The translations under genes and the position numbers were made by a program. A stretch of 64,000 nucleotides of DNA from Euptelea pleiosperma (Eukaryota > Streptophyta > Magnoliopsida > Ranunculales > Eupteleaceae): the NCBI GenBank assembly GCA_035048495.1, contig CM068540.1:17778829-17842828 (forward strand). Reading direction: 5' to 3'. Shown piece by piece: positions 1-10,247 of this stretch (position 1 is the stretch's first letter; each line of letters begins with the position of its first letter). The notes under the pieces are model-generated. The model worked only from the letters and a program-made list of their open reading frames with translations. It did no database searches and had not been told where the DNA came from.

Positions 1-1138
1 GGCTTGTGGGCCGTTGGTTATGGGAAGAATATGGCGTAGGATTGATGCCAAAAGTCGTAGGCCCAGAGTGCATCGGCCATGGGCCAGAAGGTGGGTGAGT
101 AGGATAGTGGGCTATTGGGCTCGAGGATAAGCGGGCCAATGGGCTAGATGGATGTGGGCCTCGTGCGAGGCCGTGGGTTAGCGTGCGTTTGACCGCCAGG
201 GGAGAAAAATGCATTTTTCTCGTGAAACACCCATCAAGGAAAATACATTTTTCTTTCCTCGAAAATTGAGCTATGCACTCTCAGCCACAATCAACCATTT
301 GAGGTATTTCTCTACAATCAAATGCGCCTTAGGGACTGAGATTTTACAATGGAGATCGGGTGGGTGATAGGATAGATGATCGACTGATCGGTGGCAAGAT
401 CGGATGGTCGGATGCATAGGAAGGATAAATCAGATGGTGATCAAACGGTGGATTTGATAGATAATGGTGATAGGTCAAGGAGAGAGACTCGGTTAGAGTT
501 AGGAGAGAGAAAATTATGATTTAGAGAGAGGAGAGAGAATTAAGGGAGATGAGAGAGAAAATGTCAGAAAATAGAGAGAAAAATCACTAGAACCCTGGTC
601 TTCACTGTGTTTCTCCTCATGCTTCACTAGTAGAGCAGATCATCATTTCTTGTTGATTCATGCAGCTCACTAGTAGAGCAGATCATCATTTCTTGTTGAT
701 TCATGTGGCTTTAAATGCTTTGTTCTGACTCTTGGTCATTGGCTCTCCTTCTCTCTTCGTTCTTTGGGCCGGCTCTTTTGTCATCTTATTCAGCTCGTAT
801 TTAGCCCTTATCTTCTAGTCATAGGTTGTGGGCTCTTTAAGTTTTGATAATGAGTTTTCATGATCAATGTGGGCCCGCAAGTCTCGAGAATCATCCAATC
901 AGGGTTTCCTGCGATAGAAGAAGCGCGTAATGAGACTTAATCAGAACGGCTTTATATCTAGACTTTCGAAAATATGTTTAATGCATGCAAATATACCATT
1001 TTGTCCAGAAAAGTATGTCCTACGTAACAGAAGAGACTCTTATATAGAAAAGTGGATAAATAAAGCAATTTTATGTAGGAGAGTGTGATAATGCTTATAG
1101 GATAATTACTTAAAATAAGTATTTTTGAGCGAATATCA
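1..1138 (-). mobile_element. Partial LTR of an Athila-type element, cut by the window edge
   Basis: This segment matches the right part of the LTR at 28409-31511 and ends in the same LTR edge, GCGAATATCA. In the element's own direction (minus strand) the LTR begins TGATATTCGC. The next bases are unrelated flank, not an internal polypurine tract, so this is an outer LTR edge. Copy A lacks about 30 bp present near 30380-30415. A 43 bp direct repeat (about 624-709, containing CACTAGTAGAGCAGATCATC) occurs here and in the other copy. The rest of the element, if any, lies left of the window. Confidence 0.8.
181..328. mobile_element. Tourist-like MITE inside the LTR
   Basis: A 148 bp insert is flanked by TTA on both sides (178-180 and 329-331). 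Its ends form an imperfect inverted repeat, GCGTGCGTTTG on the left against CAAATGCGCC on the right. The 3 bp TTA duplication and the end type fit PIF/Harbinger (Tourist) MITEs. The same insert sits at 30556-30703 in the other LTR copy, so it predates the duplication. Confidence 0.6.
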
Positions 1139-1151
1139 AGGAACCTGAGCA

Positions 1152-1447
1152 TGGCATGTTTGATTGCATGAAAAAAATTCCCAAGAAAATATACCTGGGA
1201 ATGCCTTAAATGGATGTTTGATTACACTTGAGAACACTTATTTCAATCATATGACAAAGACGTATTTTCAGGTGAAAATGAAGTCTTACCTATGTAGAAA
1301 TGAAGTAGATTAATATTCCGGGTATGGAGGGGAAAATTTAGTAGATTTTAAATCTCTAACCATGGACAGTTGTATTTTACTAGATTTAAACTGGCTACCT
1401 AACAATTGACAGTTGAATTTTCCTAAGGAAAATGCAATTTTCCCACT
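1152..1447. mobile_element. Tourist-like MITE, right end lost
   Basis: It starts TGGCATGTTTGATTGCATG and follows the same internal sequence as the complete copy at 4030-4341, up to the stretch ending TTTTCCCACTG. The terminal inverted repeat ATCAAACACGCC is missing. The 13 bp before it (AGGAACCTGAGCA) also precede the copy at 4030, so the two share flank as well as element. Confidence 0.6.
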
Positions 1448-4029
1448 GTAATTTTCCACACTACACTTGTGCTCGTAGGAACGGTTACAAGAATGTTTTT
1501 ATGTTAAATGGAATCTTTCCTAAATTGAATATGAAAATATTCCTTACAAGTGTCCGAAGTTAATATTAAAGAATTTTTTAGTACTCCTTTTGTTTATCTT
1601 GGCATCCGATCTTCTGTTGGAATTTTTTTTTGTCTCGTGCATTTCTGAGATAGACAATGTTTTTTTCTTGATCGGCGTCCAAACATTCTATTGGTGAAAT
1701 GCTTTTTTGATCCTGAAAGTTCGATTGGTACTGGAGAGATTTTAAGTGTAGTGTTACCGTAGGAGAATAAAGGACATAAAGGTTTTGTAACTGCAGTTTG
1801 TCGAAGAGAAAAAAGATAGTGAAGATTGATTGGAATAGTTTGTAGAAGAGAAAATACAGGTTTTTTAAAAAAATTTATTGAAAAGATTCTAGGAATAGAA
1901 AGAGAGAGTTGAACATAACATATATAAAGTTACAACCGAATTATTTTTATTAATCTTTGGGGATTGTTTTCATTACTTTATATTAAGTTACAACCAGATA
2001 GGAGAGATTTCCTCTACAACTCGTATGGAAAGATTCTCTCTCATGTAATCGTAGGAATTCAAAAACATCCCTAATCTATGTGAAAGAGATTTTCTCTGGT
2101 AAGCGATTTTCTCATATATACAATGCTTGGTTTGTTTTCCTCTTACTAGGCCCAATACGTTGTCAATTTTATTAAGGACATCGATATTTTAAGAAAAAAG
2201 CCTTGGAATTTATAATAAGATAATGTTAAGACTAATTGTATTTGGAAAAAGTATAGATTGCTTGTTTAATCCAAATTTGAATGGTAGGTCCTGCGAATTT
2301 TTGCTTCTCTTGAAGCTAAATATCGTGCAAATCATGAACTATGAATTTAGAAAATATAATTAAATTTTTTTTTAAATATATGAGGTCGTGTCAAATATAA
2401 ATTTGGGGGATTTTAACGGTGGCCATATGAATGAATATATCACATATTCTTAACTTAGATCTATGATTGTAGTTCTTTTTCTTTGTGAAAAACCATTTTC
2501 CATAAATTTCTTGTCTCCCCTCTTCCTCAGAGAGGGAAAAAGAGAGATGGGTCTTCGCATGAACCCATGTAGACTTCTAGGTTCACATCTTCTTCGTCTA
2601 TTATTCTCATGTCCACGAAATCTTCCTAACCAAAATCCATTGCCGTTTCCCTTTTCATGTAGTCAAAGAAGACCGAAAGCAAGAAAAATGTCCTCGAATG
2701 GATATGCAGTCGACACCAACGATCTAGGGAATGGCCTGTTTAATGGGTCTCCCTAAGATCATGATACTCGTGATTCGATTCTTGAGTAGATATCATTGCC
2801 TCAAACAAAATCTTATCACATAATTTTGTAGGAAAAAATAATATGCCGCGAGAAAGATGCGTCCACGTATCTACCAATACTGATACCAATCGACTAAAGA
2901 ACAAAAAAATCTTTTTTTTGTACAATCCACAACAAAAGAGACGTTTCTCTAAATTTGAAACTGACTGTAGTAAATCAATTAGTACAAATTTCATTCATTT
3001 TCAAAATCATCAACAAAACAAACCAAAGGATGCCAAAAATTTAGAACGCCAAAGAAATTGAATCAGTCCCTGTATTTACAATTGAAGCTCTCCTTGTACG
3101 ATTGATTGAATATTTTGAATGTTAGGTTTCTTGCCAAAAATATAGAATGCAAGAGTTATTCATCCAATCCAATGTGAAAGAGATTAATTAGATTTAATTT
3201 GAAAAATAAAAGTTACGTACATATTACAAATAGATTGTGAAAGGAGATTTATTTGGAAGGAGAGGGAGTTGGAGAGAATTTTGAAAATGTGAGAGAAGAT
3301 AATAAATATATTTTAAAAGAATTTAAGGTGAGATAATGTAGGAAGAGGATAGGAACTAGAAAGAATTCTAGAAAATGCAAGCTAATGGAAATGAAATTTA
3401 TGGAAAGAATTAACGTCTCATTTTTAATTTGAAACAAAGAGGTGCCGTTTCAAAACAAAGAAACGTATGTGAGACGTGTCGGTTTAAAACAAATGAATGC
3501 ACGAGAGAAGGGAGTAGCTGACGTGGCTCACTGAGAGCAGAATGTGCCACATCAGCACTTCTCTATTGTAGTATAGATATATATAGATTTGAAGTGTGAA
3601 CAACTAATTCTTGGTTTATAAATAAAAGTAGGGAGCCCTTTGCCAGGTCAATGGGTATAAATGACCGTGCCACTCAAAAGTTGTCCCACTTAACTGGTCA
3701 AGTATTGTTCCCACGTTATGATAGCATGTGGCATGGGGTAGATAGGGAGACCGGGTGAGCAAGTTTTTCTTCTTCATTCCTGGTAAATTAGTCACTAAGG
3801 AAAACGTGCATATTAAAGATAAGAACAAAAAAAAAAAATTTAATTCAAAACAAATTATTTATTATAATATATCTTAAAATAAGATAATTGAACAAGATGA
3901 AATAGTCTTTCCTTCCTTATTTTCAAATTTCAAATAGGCATTGTCCTTGTATGATAAAAAAAAATTATTTTTGATTAAGTTTGTTAGGGTTAAAATATTT
4001 GCTTTCTATAATAACGAGGAACCTGAGCA

Positions 4030-4341
4030 TGGCGTGTTTGATTGCACGGAAAAAATTCCCAAGAAAATATACCTGGGAATGCCTTAAATGGTTGTTTGAT
4101 TACACCTGAGAACACTTAGTTCAATCATATGATAAAGGCGTATTTTCAGGTGAAAATGAATTCTTACCTATGTGGAACGGAAGTGGATTAATATTCCGGG
4201 TATGGAGGGGTAAATTTACTAGATTTTAAATCTCTAACCATGGACAGTTGTGTTTTACTAGATTTAAACTGGCTACCTAACAATTGACAGTTGAATTTTC
4301 CCAAGGAAAATGCAATTTTCCCACTGCAATCAAACACGCCA
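4030..4341. mobile_element. Tourist-like MITE (GTGTTTGATTGC family)
   Basis: About 312 bp with terminal inverted repeats TGGCGTGTTTGATTGCA and TGCAATCAAACACGCCA. It is followed by TAA, but the left duplication is not preserved. Relatives with clear TAA or TTA duplications lie at 5141, 35527, 45611 and 59117. Non-coding. Confidence 0.75.
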
Positions 4342-5140
4342 TAAGTCGAAACTTAACAAAACTCATCCGGTTCTCCCCTTCATCCATGTGCACATGGCAC
4401 TCTCTCACGCTGCAGATGGACAATAGTCCCTTTTATCACCTGTGACTCTATTTCCAGATTTCATAATTTTTATTGGAAAAATTCAACTTTACTTTTCCAC
4501 GAAAGGATCAGAGGTTGATACATCCCATCGACAGTAATGGCAAGTGGGGCTGCTAAGAGGATGTGGATGTTGTCTTGAGTGGGGCCGGTATTGATGGTAC
4601 TAGTTGATGCCTAGGATGAGAAAAAAGAAAGACAGAGGTATGTGTGGACAACTTGAAACGAGGGAGAGTAAGGAAAAAATCTTTCCAAATATCATAAATT
4701 TTATTAGAAAAATTCAACTTTACTTTTCCACGAAAGGATTGGATCGTCGATACATCCCATCGACAGTAATGGTAAGTGGGCCGGCTACTGAGAAGATGTG
4801 GATGTTGTCTTGAGTGGAGCTAATATTGATGGTACTAGTTGCTGCCTGGGATGAGAAAAAGAGAAAGACAAAGGTATGTGTGGACGACTTAAAACGAGGG
4901 AGAGTAAGGAATAAATCTTTTCACATATCATAAATTTTATTGGAAAAAATCAACTTTACTTTTCCACGAAAGGATCAGAAGTTGATACATCCCATCGACA
5001 GTAATATTGGCAAGTGGGGCTACTGAGTATATGTGGATGTTGTCTTGAGTAGAGCCGGTATCGATGGTACTAGTTGCTGCCTGAGATGAGAAAAAAAAAA
5101 AGAGAGGTATGTGTGGATGACTTGAAATGAGGGAGAATAA

Positions 5141-5421
5141 GGCTGTGTTTGATTGCTCGAAAAAAAATTTCGAGAAAATACATCTGGGATATGCCTTAAA
5201 TGGCCGATTGATTGCAACTGAGAAAACATATTTCAATCATGTGAGAAAATAAAGGTGTATTTTCAGGTGGAAATGAATTCCAGGCTTAGTAGGGAAAATT
5301 ATCCAGATTTAAATGGTATGTTAAGGAAAATTGTACAGATTTATAATGGCTTATCTAACAATGAACATTTGTGTTTTCCTAAGGAAAATGCAATTTTCCC
5401 ACTTGGTAATCAAACACGCCC
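5141..5421. mobile_element. Tourist-like MITE with TAA target duplication
   Basis: 281 bp, flanked by TAA at 5138-5140 and 5422-5424. The ends are GGCTGTGTTTGATTGC and AATCAAACACGCCC. It sits inside a 235 bp tandem unit, so the empty site is known from the neighbouring units. The direct counterpart is 35527-35807. Confidence 0.8.
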
Positions 5422-5456
5422 TAAGGAATAAATATTTCCACACATCATAAATTTTA

Positions 5457-5651
5457 GGAACAGGTTCCGATGACCAACAAAAGTTAACCAAAAAGGTTAA
5501 CATTTTTTCTCGACCGTGGATCCCAAGAATCCAACGGTGGTTTTGCTTTTGCAAAAGTGATGCCAGCTTAGTGCTATTAACCACCGTTGGATTCTCGGGA
5601 TCCACGGCCGAGAAAAAATGTTAACCTTTTTGGTTAACTTTTGTTGGTCAT
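5457..5651. mobile_element. Foldback MITE (Mutator-like), right end cut off
   Basis: A long imperfect inverted repeat of about 85 bp per arm. The left arm contains GACCAACAAAAGTTAACC and the right arm contains GGTTAACTTTTGTTGGTC, around a loop of about 35 bp. The complete copy at 35843-36050 shows a 9 bp target duplication. In this copy the last 13 bp of the element are missing because the Athila LTR begins at 5652, inside the right arm. Confidence 0.8.
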
Positions 5652-8346
5652 TGAAAGTAGGGTTTTTCCGCGTCGTTGGTTACGGAAACCCTAGAATCAA
5701 CACATTTTTAAATTATCCGAGACTTTAATCCTACAAAATTAAACAGTTCTTGCACAGTGGAAAGTCGGAGTCGTATCCGCACTCGGGATTAGTCAGATTA
5801 ACGCGAATAAGAACAAAAATTGACGGACTATCACAAGAAATAATAGATAAAAACAAACTTCATCATTCATTAATCAAAATGTCCTTACAATATCTGAATA
5901 AAATGAGCAATAATCAAAACTAGACTACAAAGCATTCTAGAGAAAGAAAAATAGAAAGAGAATAGGTAGAGAGAAGATGAGAGGAGAGGCATTTTAGAGA
6001 GAAAAAGAAGAAATCTAGAGAGAGAAAGAGTGAAAAATAGAGAAAAGTACAGAAGTGGAGATTAAAAGAGAGAAAGTGAAAGTTTTAGAGCGAGAAAGTA
6101 AAAATATAGAGAGAAGGAGAGGAGGAGAGAGAAAAGGGATTTTTAGAGATAGAGAGAGAGAACTAGAAAGATAAAAATAAAGAAGAAGAAATTACCATGA
6201 AACTTACCCTTGGAGGATAAGCTGGTGAACGAAGATCGGTCTATGAGAATGGCCATTGAAGGCCGTAGGATTGACTGTGTGCATGTTGCTTAGTTGCAGC
6301 CCGGCGTTTGGAGAGGAACTCATGGAAGGATGAAGGTATGAGGTGGTTCAAGCCATGTGGCTGTTAGTGCACCGAACTTGGCAGCAAGTGAAAGCTTACC
6401 TGCTAGTACGCTGGAGGTGGGGCTGTGGAGTCATGGAGAAGATTAAGCCGGTTGCTAGGCTGAAGACGTCAACACCATTAACGCCGGAGTTGCAGACCTG
6501 CAACTCCAGCGACAAAGGAGAGAAGCGTGGCTCTTTGCAACGTGTGGCGGAGCTTGATGACTATGATGAGGAGAGTTGCAAGGCAATTTCCCGTTGAGAG
6601 AGGATTAGAGTGACGGTGGCAAAGACGGTTTCAGGTTGTCTTCCGGTCGAGGTACAGACCCGAACCCGTTGGCACTTGCAAGCGTGGTGGTTGAGGTAGG
6701 AACATGAGGTGAAGTAGAGAAGAGCGTTGCTGGAGTTGCTGTTGATGAGGGAGGAGGCGGAGCAAGGTGAAACTGTGGAGGAGCTGTGCGGTGGTGGTGT
6801 TGCCAGCGCTGGACGGTAGAGCAACGTGAAGGAGGAGTTGGGCGGAGTAGCAACGGTGCTGCACGAGCAGCAGCAGGCGTCCTAGCAGGTGGAGGCGAAA
6901 CTAAGTCGTTCAGCGTGGCAGGCGAGGGGGTAAGCCGTGGGGGAGCCTTCGGGTATTGAAGGAAGGAGATGGCGGTGAAGGAAGAGGTGACCGGAGTTGC
7001 AGGCTACAACTCCGGTAATCAAAACTTGAATCAGAAATGGTGCTGCCCGTGGCAGCAAGCTCTGCTGCGCACAGGCGGAGGGTGGAAAGTTTCAGATGAA
7101 GGAGAAAGAGAAGGAGATGACAGAAGAAGAAGAGAAGAAGGAGGCGGCCGGAGTTCTGCAACTCCGGCCGGAATGACAAAGAAGAAGAAGAAGAAGAAGA
7201 AGAAGAAGAAGAAGAAGAAGAAGAGGAGGAAAGAAGGAGAGGGGGCAGGGTAGGACGTGGGGGATGGTTTTGGAAAGAGAAAAGAGAAGAAAGGAGGGGG
7301 ATTAGGGTTCCAAAGAACCCTTCTCCTTCCCCTTTTAAAGCTCCCTAGTTTCTATTAATGGAAATTAGGGAATTTTTGAAATAAAAAAATATTTTTTTTT
7401 TTTAAGTAAAAGTCTACTTTTCTTTGGGGAATGTCCCCATTTAGTGGACCCCCCATTTTTTTTAAATTTAATTAAAATTATTTTGAAATTCACGGGGTCC
7501 ACTAACTGGTCGATGATGATGGCCCCGGCTACTGGCCCACATGGATTGATGATGTCCATCGTCTCACAAGATGATGTGACAGACAGTCTGATGGCGATCG
7601 GATGGATGGTGACTTGATTGGGACCCAGATTGGTAGATCGACGGATCTAGAGAGATCCAACGGTCCGATTGAAGATCCAACAGTCAGAAAGCTAAGGGAG
7701 ATGAGATAGAGCCGATGGGCAGGAGTTCTGGGGTTAGGTCAGTAGATTCGAGGATCGAGAGATGAAGAGAGAGAAAGAATAAGGAGAGATGAGAGAGAAA
7801 ATATCAAAAAATGGAGATAAAAGTATTGGCAGAGGGTCTGGAACCCTGGTCTTCACTGTGACCATCCTCACGCTTCTCCAGTAGAGTAGACTATCATTCC
7901 TTGCTGACTCATGTGGCTTTAAACGCTTTGGTCTGTCTCTTGGTCATTGGCTCTCCTACTCTCTTCGTTCTTTGGGCCGTCTTTTTGGTCCTCTTATTCA
8001 GCCCATATTTGGCCCATATCTTCTAGTCATAGCATGTGGGCTCTTTAAGCTTTGATAATGGGCTTTCCTAATCGATGTGGGCTCACAAGTCTCGAGAATT
8101 GTCCCATCGGGGTTTCCTGCGATAGAAGAAGCGCGTAATGAGACTTTATCAGAACGACTCAATGTCTAGACTTCCGAAAATGTGTTTAATGCATGCAAAT
8201 ATACCATATCGTCCAGAAAAGTGTGTTCTACGCAACAAAAGAGACTCTTACGTAGAAAAGTAGATAAATAGAGCATTTTAATGTAGGAGAGTGTGAAAAC
8301 GCTTAGAAGATAACAGTAGAAAATACGCACTTTTAAGCGAATATCA
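5652..8346 (-). mobile_element. 3' LTR of the Athila-type element (element 1)
   Basis: 2695 bp on the low-coordinate side of a minus-strand element. On the plus strand it opens TGAAAGTAGGG and closes GCGAATATCA, so in element direction it runs TG to CA. It matches the interrupted LTR at 17726-22882. Inside are GA-rich tracts (about 5940-6180), an (AAG)n tract (about 7180-7224) and several palindromes built from CGGAGTTGCAG and CTGCAACTCCG (near 6484, 6991, 7148). The left target duplication cannot be paired, because the other element edge was deleted. Confidence 0.9.
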
Positions 8347-8358
8347 CAACCCCCAACC
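8347..8358 (-). other. Polypurine tract next to the 3' LTR
   Basis: On the minus strand the bases just before the LTR read GGTTGGGGGTTG. This G-rich purine-biased stretch touches the TGATATTCGC start of the LTR, as expected for the plus-strand primer of an LTR retrotransposon. Similar motifs recur at about 9927-9937 and 10208-10219. Confidence 0.7.
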
Positions 8359-10247
8359 AGCATATTTCCAATCCTTGGCAATTAGTGCGAAATAAATGAG
8401 CTTAAAAGGGCTCTGCACATGCTGCACACTTTTTCATATTAGCTCCGGGAAAACACCGTTCGTCATATCATTGAATGGATGCAAAAATAGTTACATGCTA
8501 GCGAAGAGTTGGAAAGTTTTTGCAAGACTACAAACTGATAATCATGACCTAGAATAGTCAGACTCTGCGTGTGTGTGTGCTTAACGTTCTCATCATCCGA
8601 CAGTAAAGATTTCTAGATCACCTCTAAGTTTTTATGCCTCGACCTCAAATCTCACGTGTTTAGCACTCAGAATAGAATCACACAAGAAGGGTTTCCTTCT
8701 TTTCTCTCAATTTATATGTGAGGAGATGTATTTAATATAAAGAGGCAAAAGATCTCACATATGTTTTATTTGAAGGAAGGACATTTTTAACAGAAGAAGA
8801 TCTCATGATTGGAATACCACTTCACTCGGGAACATCAGATCAAACTCTATAGCTTCTCTTTCTCCAATCTCCACATTTTATGATCGTACTATCCTAGAAT
8901 CAAGTAGGACTTTCCTGGGTTGTAATGAGGCTTAGGTCAGGTGTAGAGAGATAAAGGGATACATGATTTCAAAGATCTTGAGAGGATATTGCCATTTTCT
9001 TGTATTTTTCCTGCGGCGTAACACCATTATCTGGTTCTTTTTTCTTTTTTCGTATTTTTCTCTTTTTCTTGATATTTCTGAGACTGCTCAATTTCTTTTC
9101 AGCTCTTTTTCATACTTTCTTTCCATATTTTGTTTTCAGCTTGAACCACTTTCTTTTCCTTTTGATTCTTCTTCTTTACTTTTCTTTTCACGGTACACCC
9201 ATATCAGTTATTCTTTTGTCCATCTCAAAATAAGGGTAGACAGTCATGCTTCGTAGCTGGACTGAATTTTAGGTTGATGGGTTTACAAAGAAAATGCTTT
9301 TATAGAATGGCTCAAGGGGTTTCTAGTGAAGTATAATTCAGGTGAGTAAGAAGGCTGAATGGTTCAGAAAAATGGCCTAAATCATTTTCTAAGGTTTGCA
9401 CTATCATGTATACTGTCTTGACTGGATACAGAGAAGGTTCTGTCGTAGTAATCCAATGTTGATGTCGTTCCGAGTTTTATGATCGAAGCAAAAGATAATG
9501 AGATCTCTCAACGAATATTACGGGCATGAAGAATATTGAGTCATCTAGTGACTCAGATTTGTTGTATAATCCTCTGAAATGATTAAAGGCTCGAAAGCTC
9601 ACAGGGTTAGGTCTCCACAATTCTTCTCATAGGATCTCTAGAATTTCCAAACTTAGGATGACTCTGATGTTGATAGTGTACAATTGTGCCGAATCTGAGT
9701 TTTTCTAAGTTTTCAAACTTGCTGTAGTCACACTTGACTTGACTCAACGCCAACTAAAATTGACATCCTCAATACTGACTTAACGAGGTTTTCAGCTAAT
9801 CAAAGTCAGGGTATTTGACACATTTTTGAAATTCTAGAAAACTTTTGGAGAACATCGGAAATCACCCCAAAGACAACATTTTTTTTTTTTATCAAAATGA
9901 AGACATGAGTTTTGGTAAATACCCACCCCCAACCAAAATACAGCACCGTCCTCGGTGCTCATGACCGGGACATAAAATGATGAAAAATCAGTGATGATGA
10001 TGCAAAGGTTCAGGGAGGATGTTACCAAGTTGGTAGAAACTCGACAGTGTGATACCTTATGATCGGAAGAATGAATGTACCTGCATGTCCAAAGATATAA
10101 CAATAATAACAAATGCATGAGACTCATGTACTCTAGGAATACCGGAATTGCCTTTCCGAAAGCGCTAAGTTTTACGTCTTCATCCAGACATGACGGGGGT
10201 GACAGGCACCCCCAACCAAGTTGGAGCACAGGAGACTGAGTGGATCA
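8347..10247 (-). other. Non-coding 3' region of element 1 between pol and LTR
   Basis: About 1.9 kb between the pol stop codon and the 3' LTR. Athila elements often carry an env-like gene here. I see no convincing minus-strand reading frame with membrane segments, and the longest minus frame (9834-10229) has no recognisable motif. An A-rich minus-strand stretch lies near 8960-9260. Confidence 0.6.

Larger units (their letters stand above)
1139..5651. repeat. Duplicated block, copy A (direct copy at 31512-36038)
   Basis: This block is nearly identical, in the same order and orientation, to 31512-36038, and the similarity continues through the LTR edge at 1-1138. It is mostly non-coding AT-rich DNA with MITEs and a tandem array. 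No protein-coding gene could be supported in it. The copy is interrupted at 5651 by the Athila-type element and resumes briefly at 22883-22935. Confidence 0.9.
4461..5651. repeat. Tandem array of about 235 bp units, copy A
   Basis: Three full units begin near 4461, 4692 and 4929, each opening with ATAAATTTTATTGGAAAAAT or a close variant and including CATCGACAGTAAT and GATGTGGATGTTGTCTTGAG. A MITE (5141-5421) is inserted in unit 3. A fourth unit begins near 5446 and is split by a MULE-type foldback and then by the Athila element; its tail reappears at 22883-22935. Confidence 0.75.

Noticed and set aside
2463..2756. 97-codon plus-strand frame conserved in both duplicate copies (also 32821-33114)
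   Set aside because: The two copies differ at several amino acids and there is no recognisable domain. Conservation follows from the recent duplication of the whole block. A captured first exon is possible but unsupported.
6343..6597. 84-codon frame repeated at 21036-21290
   Set aside because: Both copies are the same LTR region, and the frame is not kept in the other LTRs.
8963..9256. Phe/Ser-rich plus-strand frame that looks membrane-like
   Set aside because: It is the antisense of an A- and G-rich stretch in the 3' region of element 1. It is not an env gene, which would be on the minus strand.
9834..10229. 131-codon minus-strand frame after pol as a possible env
   Set aside because: No signal peptide, transmembrane pattern or family motif is convincing. 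It includes the extra polypurine motifs and looks non-coding.
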